NCBI RefSeq assembly: GCF_032854445.1
Contig: NC_088300.1
Coordinates: 77,923,966 to 77,987,965, forward strand
Length of the DNA stretch: 64,000 nt
Direction: 5' to 3'
Origin: Liolophura sinensis
Lineage: Eukaryota > Mollusca > Polyplacophora > Chitonida > Chitonidae
The notes under the pieces were generated by a model, which worked only from the letters and a program-made list of their open reading frames with translations, did no database searches and had not been told where the DNA came from. Shown piece after piece: positions 37,858-50,959 of this stretch. Both the position numbers and the translations under genes were made by a program. Every line of letters begins with the position of its first letter. Within the stretch, counting starts at the first letter, position 1.

Positions 37858-38131
37858 TTTTTTTTTTTTTTTTTTTTTTTGATTGGTGTTTTACGCCGTA
37901 CTCAAGATAATTTCACTTATACGACGGCGGCCAGCATTATGGTGGGTGGAAACCGGGCAGAGCCCGGGGGAAACCCACGACCATCCGCAGGTTGCTGGCA
38001 GACCTTCCCACGTACGGCCGGAGAGGAAGGCAGCATGAGCTGGTCTTGAACTCACAGCGACCGCATTGGTGAGAGGCTTCTGGGTCATTACGCTGCGCTA
38101 GCGCGCTAACCGACTGAGCCACGGAGGCCCC
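37858..38131 (-). mobile_element. SINE family A, full-length copy with target duplication
   Basis: The most complete copy in the window. The minus strand starts GGGGGCCTCCGTGGCTCAG, with A-box TGGCTCAGTCGGTTAGCGCG, B-box-like GTGAGTTCAAGAC, the central domain, the conserved tail and an A-run of about 23. It is flanked by 14 bp direct repeats, caaagtaaatatga, at 37844-37857 and 38132-38145. The intact duplication and long A-run indicate a recent insertion. Confidence 0.93.
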
Positions 38132-38162
38132 CAAAGTAAATATGAAGTGATCAGTGTCCTGT

Positions 38163-38168
<6 letters not shown>

Positions 38169-38216
<48 letters not shown>
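38169..38216. repeat. (TA)n microsatellite
   Basis: An uninterrupted alternating TA run of more than 40 bases, edged by short GT/CA stretches. Confidence 0.97.
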
Positions 38217-38220
<4 letters not shown>

Positions 38221-38239
38221 TTCTATGTTCTATGTTCTA

Positions 38240-38345
38240 CCGCCAAGGAAACCACTATGAGCTGGGCTTGAACTCACAGCGATCATATTGGGGAGACAAC
38301 AATGACTGGGTCAATGTGCTGTGCTAGCATACCATGGAGGCACCC
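38240..38345 (-). mobile_element. SINE family A, head-side remnant
   Basis: Reads gagctgggcttgaactcaca, gcgatcatattgggg and gactgggtcaatgtgctgtg, then ctagcataccatggaggca. These match the tRNA head and adjoining domain of family A with many changes. The tail half is absent, or was replaced by the TA microsatellite. Confidence 0.7.
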
Positions 38346-38349
38346 TACT

Positions 38350-38828
38350 GTATTAATGATATTCCTACATTTTTATAAACACTTAAAACCAGCCAGCCAT
38401 AAAAGAATTTCTAAATCGAGCCCTGCCGCTTATTCAGATAGGATCTACGAGTTCATTATAGAATTATTGCACACAGATATGAAAAAATTATGGATAACCA
38501 TTACAAGACAAATAGGCAATCCTTGTCATCACTCACTTTTCATACAGACTAGTGTTTATTAAGTTTTGATATTGTCTGGCACATTCCCTGTCAGGTTTCA
38601 TATTTATAAAAGAATATCACCTTTCCTCCTGACTTAATAGTCAGAAGAATCTGCTTCAGCATAAAAAAAGCTAAGGTATCAGTTATCGATTCACAGCCAC
38701 ACCTATTAAGGCTTTTTTCCCATGGCTTCAGTGCAGCTGTTCAAAATAGCCTTCAGGATCTGTCTTCTTGGAAACTGTTACCGTGGACATGGACACAAAG
38801 GACTGAAATAGCAGACTGTTACCTGGAT
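38350..38828. other. Non-coding stretch without an identified gene
   Basis: No repeat or exon recognised. Confidence 0.45.
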
Positions 38829-38829
38829 A

Positions 38830-39312
38830 CGGGACGACAGTTAAAGACACTGAATGTCAGGTGAACATGTTTCCCAAATGGCCACCAATAATGACACATA
38901 ACGTGAACAGACAAAATAACTCTACACAGAGAAGGAGACATTCGTGCAAGCTGACACAAAGGACAGCAATCATATATCAGTAACTGGATATGGGAAGACA
39001 GTTAAAGGCACTGAATGTCAGGGGAACATGTTTCCCAAATGGCCACCAATAAGGACAAAATAACTCGACACAGAGAAGGAGACATTCGTGCAAGCTGACA
39101 CGAAGGACAGCAATCATATATCGTTACGGGGATATGGGAAGACAGTTAAAGACACTGAATGTCAGGGGAACATGTTTCCCAAATGGCCACCAATACGGAC
39201 GCATAATGTGAACAGACAAAATAACTCAACACAAAGAAGACATTCGTGCAAGCTGACACAAAGGATAGCAATCATATATCATTACGTGGATATGGGAAGA
39301 CAGTTAATGACT
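38830..39312. repeat. Tandem repeat, about 142-159 bp unit, 3.3 units
   Basis: The block cagttaaagacactgaatgt, caggggaacatgtttcccaa, atggccaccaata and so on to gcaatcatatatc recurs from about 38840, 38999, 39141 and 39300. One unit lacks about 17 bp. Confidence 0.9.
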
Positions 39313-40390
39313 CCAGATAGCATGACATAGAGAAATTTAGGAAGAGAAGGCCACTATCACCATAAAACCCCACTCAATTTGAAAACAAAACAAAAAGGAT
39401 CACATTCAAGTGTCTTCAGTAATAACTGCTACATGTGAAGTCTACAATATAAAAGGCAACACTAGTATTTATTTCATCTATTTATATGCGTGTATCTGTT
39501 ATTAGAAGAGGGTATATGAAATGTGAAACAAGTTGTGTATGAGTTCCCAGGCTGCAAATTAATTCCATCTGTTGTATGACTACATATGCACCCTGAGGAT
39601 GTCTCCTGTCACATCAAGAGACTTGTCTATCAGGCTTAACGGACAGCTCTAAGAGAAAGTACTAATATACATACATCTGCTGTCAGGCTCTTCAGACAAG
39701 CCCAAGAATTATAGGGATGTTAACATTCAAGTGGGTAAACTCATCCACCTCAAAGCTCACTCATTAAAAGGAACAAATTGACAAAGTATGTTATGTTCAT
39801 GGCTTGATGGATAAATCAATGATACGCTCGTAAAATATACCACATGTAATGGACATATCCCCCAATCTGTAATTACCATTGTATGCATGCAGTAAATCTT
39901 GGGCGTCTAAGGAGTCTTGGGTTTGTCTGTGTATTTCATGCACACACAAGTTCCATAGAACAGAGCTGAATATACATGTACATGCAGACATGCTCCAAAA
40001 ACATTTCTAGAGGAGACATTCAAGCATATTTACATGCAATAAGTAATATATTCAATGCGTTATAAAACTTGTACTCCAGAATATTTCGATACAAAATGGC
40101 AGTTGGCTTCATGGGTGGTAAATCCACCATACATGTTTAGGATTGTATGTATATTATGTATGTACATGTAGGGTGTATATATCATGTGTACACAGGACTA
40201 TCTGTTACCATGAATGACTGGTTCGTAAATTTACCTATTTATTATAAGTGTTGTAAATTTACTTATTGGGTTTTCATGAAAAGCTGTTTTCAAAAAATTT
40301 TCACAGGCTTATCAATGTATACCTGTATGTATGACAGCGGTCTGACTATAGCATCACCATTCTCCAGGGACCTCACAAACATCAGGATTT

Positions 40391-40643
40391 GATTTATTTG
40401 ATTGGTGTTTTACGCCGTACTCAAGAATATTTCACTTATACGACGGTGGCCAGCATTACGGTGGGTGGAAACCGGGCACAGCCCAGGGGAAACCCACAAC
40501 CATCCGCAGACCTTCCCACGTCGGCCGGAGAGGAGGCCAGCATGAGCTGGACTTGAACTCACAGCGGCAACCGCATTGGTGAGAGACTCCTGGGTCATTA
40601 CGCTGCGCTAGCGCGCTAACCAACTGAGCCACAGAGGCCCCAC
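40391..40643 (-). mobile_element. SINE family A, near full-length copy with short target duplication
   Basis: Head, A-box and B-box regions, central domain and conserved tail are all present; about 15 bp of the central domain (the gttgctggcag word) are missing. The tail is short, (AAAT)-like. It is flanked by 9 bp direct repeats, tcaggattt, at 40382-40390 and 40644-40652. Confidence 0.9.
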
Positions 40644-40654
40644 TCAGGATTTAA

Positions 40655-43600
40655 AGCTACATGTATAATGGAAGAAGAGAAGGGTGGATTTGAACCTGTG
40701 ACCTCATCAGTCAGGATCTGATCAGTTGAGGTGTGAATAATGCTGCTGAAGTTGACTCATCCAGTGAAGGCCCTTTATAATATAAATGTGCATGAATTCA
40801 TAGGGAATACCTGTATGTATGCTACTGGGATACAAGCAGGTATATACATGGATACTGACAGTAAGGTGTAGGATTACATGACAAAGAGTGCAAGCAGGTA
40901 CATAGGCATGCCTTAAGAGGATCATGTCAAGGGGCTTTCACACACCCAAACAAATGCCTCTCTCAGACAAAGAAAGCTTAGGCTATTCAGTAAGACCACA
41001 TAAAAGTAACAACTCCTCTACCATAATTACAATTACGCAAGGCGAATGTTCAACACTGCAGAGTATTGATTCTAGAGGCTAGGCTGGAGGGTCAGGGGAG
41101 GGGATGGGAAGACAGCACACACTCTCTAGATACCTCAGGCCTTCATTTATAGATGATGATGTCATGAAAGTCAAAAAGAGATGTCTGTTACAGATAATGA
41201 CCATCTACTCACTGAGAAACATGTTCCCGAATGGGATGTAGGAAGTACAGGAACAGTATACTTGTAAGGCGATGGTATGAATGCATGAAACAAACACTAT
41301 CAGAATTTGTCGTGTAAAGAATTTGTAGCTGTTTCATGGTAGCTTCCCATTTCTACTCAATGAGCAACTGAAAGCTGTACTAAAATTTTTGGTTTGAACA
41401 TTTGAAATCATTGACCCCATTTTGAACTATCTGTTTTAATAAGACCACACTTATGAACATCATCATTTTTTTAGATCACAAAAAACAAAAAACATACATG
41501 CATACAATTGCCTAACTTTTATTTCTTTACCCCACTTCAATGAGTTGAACAACAGAGACAACTCAGCTGCCAGGAACATTGCTCAGATACCAGTAGGATC
41601 ACATTAATATGTCACTGATTCAGAAGAATTCAAATCTCAAATTAGAACTTTAATCATACCAGCCAAAGTCTTTGTGTACAATGCAGCAGGGTCTCCTCAC
41701 AGGGCCATGGCAGATGAACACCAATATAATTACCAGTTACATCTGTTTACTTTCATCAACATCCAATGTCCTTCAGAATTCTACCAGTCTTGGAAATTGT
41801 TAAAACAATTTTAAGGTGATCACATACTTGTACATCCATGTGCAGAAGTCTGGCCGCATACGAAGCTACGAATCACTGCATTTCTAAACAAAATGCAACC
41901 CATGAATATAGCAAGTAAGAAATATTTCATGTGATCTGAAGAAAAAAAAACATTATTGTATTGAGCAGTCCCTTGGTGTCAGTTGATGGTACAACTGATA
42001 ACCTTGCCATCCTTTGATTTTCATCATCACTTGGAAGATGTTCATCATGCTAGAAGATCATAAGCAGGTGTCTTGATAAGGAAAACACCTTACTTACATC
42101 TGTTTGAATTTACAACTAATCATCCTTACACCTGAGTGTATATACGCCATGCTCAGTCAGATTAGAACATGAAGAGGATTAGTCTGTACAAAAATACTTA
42201 GTTGGTTTGTAACGAGGTGAGAATGCCAGCTTAGTTTATCACACATGTACCTATCCCCATTCAGCCTGGACTAAACCCTTCCCACTTTGACACGTTCTCC
42301 AGCTTGATTACAGCAGGAGAATACATGCTTATAGCAGCACCTGCTAACATCAGCCAGACTGTGACATGAAATGAAGACATCAAACACTCAAGTCGACAAA
42401 AAGCTGAGCTAAGGCCTGTTTCAATATCTACAGGATTACAGAAGACGATTCTTCTAGATTTCGCATACTCAGAAATCTTTAAAGGCAGAAAAATAAAATC
42501 TTCAAAGCCCAAAAGATTGCTTGAAACCTGCACTTGCTGGTCTGGCAGACACATTCTCTGCTGCTGTAGTTCTTAACACATGAGAATTTGGCACAGTCAT
42601 ACAGCATGTACATGGATAAGTACCGCAAATCCTTTCTTGATCTATCAAAGACAAATTTGAAATGCAAAGTTATATACATGTTACTTGTACGTTCCTCATG
42701 TGGCAATGGAACGCACGGTATTGAACGGCATGTTTTGCAAAAACCACAGATAAAATCCCTTGCTCCTTTGTTTGCTTGAGGTTTAATGTGTTTTATTTAA
42801 ATGTATTAAACATATAAATAATAAAAAAAAAACTTTCTAACAACTGAAGACCTGTTGAATCCCAAACCTTCAGAAACATGTCATACTAGTATGTTTTCAG
42901 AAGAAGCAAGCATCCAATTAGGTTGACTTTTAAGTATTACAACGGTCCACAAAATCACCAATACATTTGTATAATGCATTTTGGTAATACACTTAGCTCG
43001 ATTCACATAATGACATGTAACAAACATTTCTGATAATTTATAGACACACGGCTTCACCTTATAAAATGGGGTGAGACGATAAAGATTAAAAAATGAAGAC
43101 TATCTGAAGTTACATGTATTTCATGCTCAATGCTTCACAGCACATGATAGGAGCTACCTAAAAAAAAGACTAATGTTCTTGTATTATGACACAATCAACT
43201 TTGGTATGTGGCAATCCATATAAAACCCAGTGCAATTTATTGGCAGATTCCAGAAGGAAAAAGGTCAGCCAGTGTGATAAACCAAAGCTGATTCTGTGAA
43301 ATGTCAATGCCACATGAAAACTGAAAATTTCATTTTCTTAAAAGTAGGGTGTTAACAAAACACAATTTTAAAGTGCTATTTAATATTTTACATAAAACAC
43401 TACAAACTGTGAGTGGAAGCACTAAAAGTTCAGAAAAACCTTTTGCCTTTCTGTTTAAATAAAAAACCAAACCCCCACCACCAAAAAAACAGAAAAGATG
43501 TATTAGTAAATTAATTTCAACAACAAGTGAAAAATTTTTACGGTCTAATATATGAAATATAGCTCTACATTAATTATTACATTCCCTGCAGATATGACTT

Positions 43601-46600
43601 TTGGATGATCAGTCATATACACTGAAACACAAGAGAATATCAACATGCTTTTGTCATACTAATTAACGAACAATTAACAATGAACGTATGTACGCATGCA
43701 TAGCTGTTAACAGCAAATGTGGACATCGATTCATTCCTTACACTGAATCTGTCAACACCCTGTACACAGCACATCCCAAAAAAAAAAAACGATAACATTT
43801 ATTTTAAAAAGAAGGCGGGCAAACAAGTCAGCAAAACAAAAACTTGTCTAATCACATATTTTCTGCTGTGTGTATAACAGTAAACAATATCACTACAATG
43901 GCACAACTCTCTGAGAACTGGCATGTTTATGCTTAGAAACAATACTGCTCAGCATGTCATTGGTCAGGATAGTCTAGAAACTAGGGCTACTTTTTCCCAG
44001 ACTAATCCACTGTGACTGACCTATTTTGTTTGCGTTTCTTTACCAAATAACCCACTATCATTATTGAATTTTCTGGCTACCACAGGGAATTCTCTGACGG
44101 CCAATGTGTAAGGCAGTCACGTTTCCACGAAGTCTGAGGTGTAAACAACATACAACTTAATCTGATCAGTAGATTCAGACAAAGCTAACTGTGAGGTACA
44201 AAGAACATCAAGCCATATGTGTCCAAAAGATGGGGCAAACCATTAAAAATCTGTCAAAGATATCATGAATATCCAACGTTCTTTTGTGCAGTTCCACTCA
44301 ATAAACCAGCCTTTGTTGTATGTATCATATTCTGCAAAAATTACTGAGTACGATAGACAGGCAGTCATCAGAAGTCAGTCAACATCAACAGGGAAAATTC
44401 TAATTTGGTGCCCAATAAAAAGTATTTCTATTATGTTTATTCTGATAATTTTCACCATAATTAGAGTTGCACTTGTTCACAGTAACTTCACTAAACCATT
44501 TTTTAACATAAAACTTCATAAAAAATTTATTAACAGTTTCTCACTGAAAATGCAATTGGCATCTATAATTAGAGAATGCAGACCTATACATTAAAACTAC
44601 ATGTAGGACAGGCCTAATTACAATCCCAAAATTGGACAAGTTGAAAGCCTCTATTATTAACATGTATATGTAGCCTGTTGTGTTCCAATCATTCAACATT
44701 TTAAACTGGCCTATACCACAAAACATAATTCTTTACATACCTTTAAACAATGTGTCAATTTTTGTTTGATTCTGTTTTCAATATCACACTGAAAAACATT
44801 TAATGTCTCCTGCTTTAAATAAGGTCTTGTCATAATACAGCTGCAATACAGTCCAGCTGCCATTAATCCATACTAACTCCTTCTTTCAATATTTAAATGA
44901 AATCTTTAAATCATCCATTTTTCAATGGTATGTATCAATTTAAAAAAAAATTACAATAATTTAGCACAACCTTTTCAAGTCTGCTTGCCCCTTCAAACCC
45001 ACATGGTTACTATATATATAAATATATCACAATAACAAGTCAGAATAATAAATTACTTGCAGTTGAAGTACGGAAATCTGCTGTTGGAATCAATACCAGT
45101 TCAACCCAAACAAATATGGGGAGTTCCACTCCATCCACACAAGGGCCCTTCAGCCATAGTCATTACTGATACAACACCTATGAATAATTTATCAGCATTT
45201 CTGTTCCAATTTAGCCAGGTAGTTATCAGGTGTGGAGAACTAGAGCACTCTAACCTAGCTGGTACACAACAACTGTCAAAGCTGCAGCAATAACTCATCA
45301 CCATCCCATTACATACCAAGCTGTTAACTGCAACACATATCAATCCACTGATTAATATTCATACCCTCTTCTAGTTGCCCACAGAACTGCTACACGTAAA
45401 ACTACGAGTCTACACATTTCATGTGGACGAATGTGTGTGTATGGCATATGGGTGTTGATACATATAACAACTTCATTATGTTGATGAAGACTACAAAGTA
45501 TGGCGATGTAGGGACGACGTAGGGACGACGCAGGGACACAGCAAATCTACATGTACACACCTACACGCTTTACCCTGCATAGCTCCTAGCCCATGTGGAA
45601 ACGAACCACTCCTTAATATAGAGGTTTCTGTAAATATACATGTATATGTACATGCATGTGAACTTTGGTCAAATGGATTATCCAGTTGGTCTGCTCAAAC
45701 ATTTGAAAATTGGTCATCAAACTGATATGGATCGCTACGAATCATATTAAGTTATCTGGAACTAAGTACCAATAATATATATGAGAGTAACAGATAAACC
45801 TTTTGACACCTGCATCATATGCTTTTTGGATCACAAAGAAGAAAAACCAGGATGCATTCTGATGGAGATTCTACCCCAAGGCAAGCCCACAATTTCTATT
45901 AGCTTTGTACTGGATTTCACTTCATGTAACCTGCCCACCAGAATGATGCTGATGTTTACAAGGTGTAGTTATGGAGCTTATGTCCAATATTACATCACAC
46001 CAACATGAGAAAATCACTTTGGACAAAGGATCTAAGTTTGTGCACATAATTTGAAGGACATGAGTGCCATGGCTGAGAACAACTGTGACAGGTTTGGACT
46101 GAGCTTCCCTGATAGTTGCAGTGTACATGTACCCTGGTTCCAGCCAAATAGTACCCACACACAGATCATGTGGAAGTCATCCATTCACATCATATCAACT
46201 ATTCAGGATAGCAAGCTTCTTGTATGTCTCATGACTTTGACTTTCTCCCTCCGTTGTTATTTCCTGACACAGGTTCTTCTCCCAAGGACACAAACTTTTC
46301 AGCATGACTTAATGGGTAAAGCTTCTGACAGAAACTTTCTCGCACTAGCACCTACCTGTAGAGAGGATGGCCTGGGAAGGAGACTAAAGCTTGTGAGGGG
46401 AGACAGGCTAGTGTACCGGGTAGACTGGCCAATCTGTCTTGTCACAAGCAGATTCCAGGGTTAACTTACTGCCTCGCCACTGCAACAAAGACAAGCAGAT
46501 TAAATAAAAAGTAAAGCAATTGGTTAATCAATTATTCATTTTCACTTGAGACAGGGATGGATTAACGAGAAGCACTGCCGTTGCTGCTGACACCTATGTC

Positions 46601-48300
46601 ACTGAGCTCCTGCATTGAGACTAATTATTGGCTCCTGAAGCCATTAATCGTTCCTCTTGTTTTACTGTCATTTGGGACACAGCTGCCTGATTATCATTAA
46701 TATACAAAAAACATGAAAATTACACAACCATTTACATTTTATAAATTCTTTTTGGCAAAAGGAAATCTCAGCTTGGTAAGTTATTTGAGAAGGTTTAACC
46801 TTAATATACACGTCTGCAAAAGCTCATTCAGCTTGTCCTGGTAACCAAAAGTGTGGCTGGTGGGATAATTTAATAGGTCCTAAATTCTAACCTACCAAAT
46901 GATGAGCAGCTTCCTTTCTGCACCAACCTTCCTCACAACAGGCCAAACAGAAGATCGAATGCGATTGTAACACACAAGGTCAAGCAATGATACATAATCA
47001 CATCACATACATCTGTCCTCTTCCTTATTAACATATAACTAATAAAATCAATTCTCCACTCTTTTAAATACGGAAACATTGCATTCTTTCACAAAATACA
47101 CTCTACAGTTATATAATTTGCAGGTATGTGTGCAAGACATGGTTTAGATTGCACATTGATAGAGAGACACCAACAGGCCTGGGCTCTGTGCACAATAAAA
47201 ATGAGCCCTCTGCAAGAAATATCACATTTGCAAAAAAAAGAGGAAAACGAAAAAAAACTGAAAGAACAGAGGTTTAGAATGCCAAATGCATTGTCACAAG
47301 CAACAACAGAGGCTTTGTAATTTTCTTTTACCTGCGGTCCTTAAATTGATGTCCTGTCAGAATGACACCCTCAGCCAGTGGAAGGTAAATGGAGCTTAAA
47401 CACAGAGTTGTTTGTAAGCTGGCACCAGTAAGGATACTGTGACACACTGCTCTCCCTTGTCTTCCTGTGGAGCGACTTGACTGGCAGCAAAATAACCCTA
47501 AAAGCACTGGCCAATAAGCAAGCCTAAAACTGACTGGGACATACACAGAGGGAAAATTGCCCTTCAAGAATCAGGCCTGAATAATGCAGAGCAGGGTCTG
47601 CTGAAATCCATATTGATCGCAGAGGCAACTATGTGGTTTGGGCCCGCATTAATGCTGCTGGTATCACCCATGGTGCAGAATGAGAAGGTCCTATCACCCA
47701 ACTCTGTCACAGACAAATGCCATCTACATGTATTTACACATGCTATCGTGGGTTTGTTTATAAAGTGAGTATGAATACAATACTGTATGTGCATAAGGAC
47801 AAACTGCATTGATCCCTTCTTGCATAAAATTGCTAAGCCTACTGCAGCTGCATGTGTATGTGTGAGCATATGTCATAGACTATGCGCACTCTGTTGCTCA
47901 AAATACTGACAGATACATTTGCATGCTAACAATACAATCTTGTCCATTATGAACAGTGAATTTATAATATCTGTGACCTTTGTTCTGAAAATAAAATCTC
48001 AAACTAAGAGCATTTTACACCTATATTAATATCGTGCCTATTTCCAGATTGTATAAAGGTTTTTTACCCTGCAATCTCCTGTCAAGGACTCCTTCCACAC
48101 ATTTTTTTATAAATTATAACTTCTCTTGAACTGGCATAATTACATGTGCAAAATTCTTTACTCCCAAACTAACGAAGAGCTTGCTGAAAAATGGATACCT
48201 AGGTAGTTAAATTCCAAAAAATAAATCCCAATAATTTGACTGAATAATGAAAGGCAAATAAAGGTCAAGACTAATGCTCTTTCTGAAATCAACAGACCTC
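40655..48300. other. Long stretch without an identified gene
   Basis: AT-rich. I see A-runs, TACATGTA clusters (45550-45660) and a small GGGACGACG triplication near 45508-45535, but no exon with convincing splice sites and no mobile element. Scattered open frames reach 137 codons (46051-46464, plus) without any recognisable motif. Confidence 0.4.
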
Positions 48301-48309
48301 TCTCAGAAT

Positions 48310-48390
48310 CAGCTGGAGCAGGACTTGACATCACAGCGACCACATTGCTTAGAGGCTCCTGGGTCATTGCTCTGCACTAGCATCCGGTTA
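48310..48390 (-). mobile_element. SINE family A, head fragment
   Basis: agctggagcaggacttgaca, tcacagcgaccacattgctt, agaggctcctgggtcattgc, tctgcactagc: the tRNA head side of family A, decayed. No tail is attached. It lies on the wrong side of the tail fragment at 48705 to be the same insertion. Confidence 0.7.
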
Positions 48391-48704
48391 CAGATGCACA
48401 ACTGTTGAACAATGACAACCACTGGATATCTGAACTATGCATGTAGTTTGGTTTTACATGTATGAATGTCAAAGAAGAGAAAGTGAACACTGGTGTTATT
48501 ATGGAAGGCGTAAATTGCCAAAATACTATTCCCAAAAGAAGAGTGTGATCTTTTGAATGTCGTTAAGGATTCTGATGTAACACAATCACTGGTCAGTTAC
48601 ATGTAATTACTTCCCTTCTGTACATCACAGAAGCAAGCCGTTATTGTAAGTCATAGTCAAAATCCCCTCACTGACTAAATCAAATCTATCAAGTTTTGGA
48701 GTCT

Positions 48705-48822
48705 TTGATTTATTTATTTATCTATTTATTTGATTGGTGTTTTACACTGTACTCAAGAATATTTCACTTATACAACAGCGGCCAGCATTATGGTGGAAGG
48801 AATCCGGGCAGATCCCAGGGGA
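48705..48822 (-). mobile_element. SINE family A, tail half, ending at a minisatellite
   Basis: (TTTA)n, then gattggtgttttacactgta, ctcaagaatatttcacttat and the first part of the central domain to gatcccaggggaa. The sequence then switches directly into the repeat array at 48828. Confidence 0.85.
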
Positions 48823-48827
48823 ATAAG

Positions 48828-49190
48828 TGACAACACTGAGTCATTGTCGAAAGACTTCATGGCAACACTGAGTCATTGTCAAGACTCCATGGCAATACTG
48901 AGTCATTGTTGAAAGACTCCATGGTGACAATGATTCATTGACGAAAGAGTCCATGGGGACAATGAGTTCTTGACGAAAGTGTCAGTGGCGACATTGAGTC
49001 ATTAACGAAAGAGTCCATGGCAACACTGAGTCATTGATGAAAGTGTCCAAGGCAACACTGGCTCACTGAAGAAAGAGTACATGGTGACACTGAGTCACCG
49101 ACGAAAGTGTCCACGATGACAGTGAGTCATTGACGAAAAAGTGCATGGTGACACTCAGCCACTGACAGAGGTCCATGGCTACATTAAGTC
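48828..49190. repeat. Short-unit minisatellite, about 30-36 bp, roughly 10 units
   Basis: Degenerate units of the type gagtcattgacgaaagagtc catggcgacact. Unit length and sequence vary. The array begins within a few bases of the truncated SINE. Confidence 0.85.
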
Positions 49191-49618
49191 TTTGATTAAT
49201 GTTTTATGCAACCATTTTTCTTTTGGGAATAGAATGCTTGTAGCTTCTGCCTTCTCTGCCGTTTACAACATACATATCTTGAGATATAGGCGGGGATTTA
49301 TATGTTTACTAGACTTGTGGTAACAAAACAGAACATTCAGTGACTGTTGTTTCTTGGAGTTGTCATTAAAATGGGCATATATCAACCATGTTACTAGGAG
49401 CAACTAGGTCATTTTTTCGACGGGAAGCAGCTTGAAGCATCCGATTCGGCACTAATTTCAGTTGATTTATGCGGGCTGGCAATCACTGACAAGTGCTGAC
49501 TAAGCAGTTTCTCCGAGTTGATCATGTTTTTATTTTTCTGCGACCCGAAGCATGCCGCTGTATCCAGTGACAGATTATTGACAGAGGACAAGTGTCCTCT
49601 AACACCCTGAGTATATTC

Positions 49619-50958
49619 TCAGGGGTTCATAGAAGTCATTTTTCCACGTACTGACCGTACTGGGCAAAACTGATTTTTTTTCTTTCAGCTGAAATTGATA
49701 TTTATTTGTTTCAACTGACTGTTTCAGATACTAAATGTGAATACATGTATGTTTGTGCTTTACTGTCCTTCACTGATTAAAGTAATTATCACTGCCTATA
49801 TATGAGCTCAAGTCAGCCTCCTAGTTGATACTGCGAACTGATAATCGTAAATATTGTTACATGTATTTCAGGATAACAGTCCAGTGAAGGCCTGCCCACA
49901 AAGCTTACAACCTAGAGCATCAGTTTCGATTAACTAAAACTCAGTGGTCTTGATATCACTTTTAAAAAATATTCAAGTCATGAATGAAGACAAAACTGCC
50001 ATACTTTAATGGCTAATGGACACGTGGTTGTCACTCTGAGTCTGAAAAAGGCAAGTCAAAAACGATCTAACACCAAAAAAAAAACAGAAAACGTTTGAGA
50101 AAATCGAATTCAAGGAACGCCGTTCGTGTGTCCTAGAAACTAATATGAATCGTGCATCCAGATGAATGTTATTTAAATTCTCTTGAAATATTATCCTTAC
50201 TTGTTCAAATACACGGAGATTTCAATCAACAAAAGCAGTTCAAAATGAAGTCTCTGAAGTATGTATCAATGAATTGTCACTTTTTCCACGACGAACAGGG
50301 CTGGATCTCAGCGGCCCGAAGTCCTGTCTGGCACACAACTCCGTGTTCAGTTTTTGAACAAAAAAGACGCTTTCATAGTGAAACGATGTCATTGGTAAAT
50401 GGCAAATCTGGCAAAGAAAGTTTTAATTTCGTTGCTGTAAGCCATTTATCAAACATCATAATCCAGAAAATGAAACCTGGGTTAACTGCGTGCTTGTCTT
50501 CCAAGGAGCTGAAGATATTAGTGCCACCTGAGGTCAGGGGGAGTAAATCAGTTAGGCTGCGTGCACGCACATGCAGTCACTCGCGCTACGCTAATGTGAA
50601 AAACTGAAGAATCGGAAGCCGAAGTAGGTCAAATTATTCATGAGGTCCGATTTGGTAGAGACTAAAGAAGCTTATTATGTGTCGTGTTTGGTTTCCCCTC
50701 TGCTCCCAAAAATTGCCTTCTTGAATCTAATCAACCGCAGAGGATCATGAAGATTTCCGTAGAAGGGAGATAACTCGTACTGCGAAAAAAATGCTTCGCG
50801 GAACTTTGGATATGTTCAAATTGAACTTATGTAAAATTTTGAATATTTGTTTCAAAACACCACCTCAAATTGAATAAATATAACCAGTTATTGAGTTTTT
50901 TTCATTCAATCGACGCACCGAATACCGGCTTATTCAGACGACTTCTATGAACCCCTGA
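49619..50958. mobile_element. Candidate 1.34 kb DNA transposon with 19 bp terminal inverted repeats
   Basis: TCAGGGGTTCATAGAAGTC at 49619-49637 is perfectly inverted at 50940-50958. The flanking 8-mers (gtatattc and ctattttc) agree at 6 of 8 positions, as for a decayed target duplication. The interior, especially 50100-50830, has more CpG than its surroundings. Ends beginning with CAGGGG recall hAT elements, but I see no transposase domain, so the class is a guess. The interior holds a 151-codon frame (50152-50607, plus, GTG start) of unknown nature. Confidence 0.5.
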
Positions 50959-50959
50959 C

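Noticed and set aside
46051-46464. 137-codon plus-strand frame
   Set aside because: No recognisable domain or splice context in AT-rich non-coding DNA.
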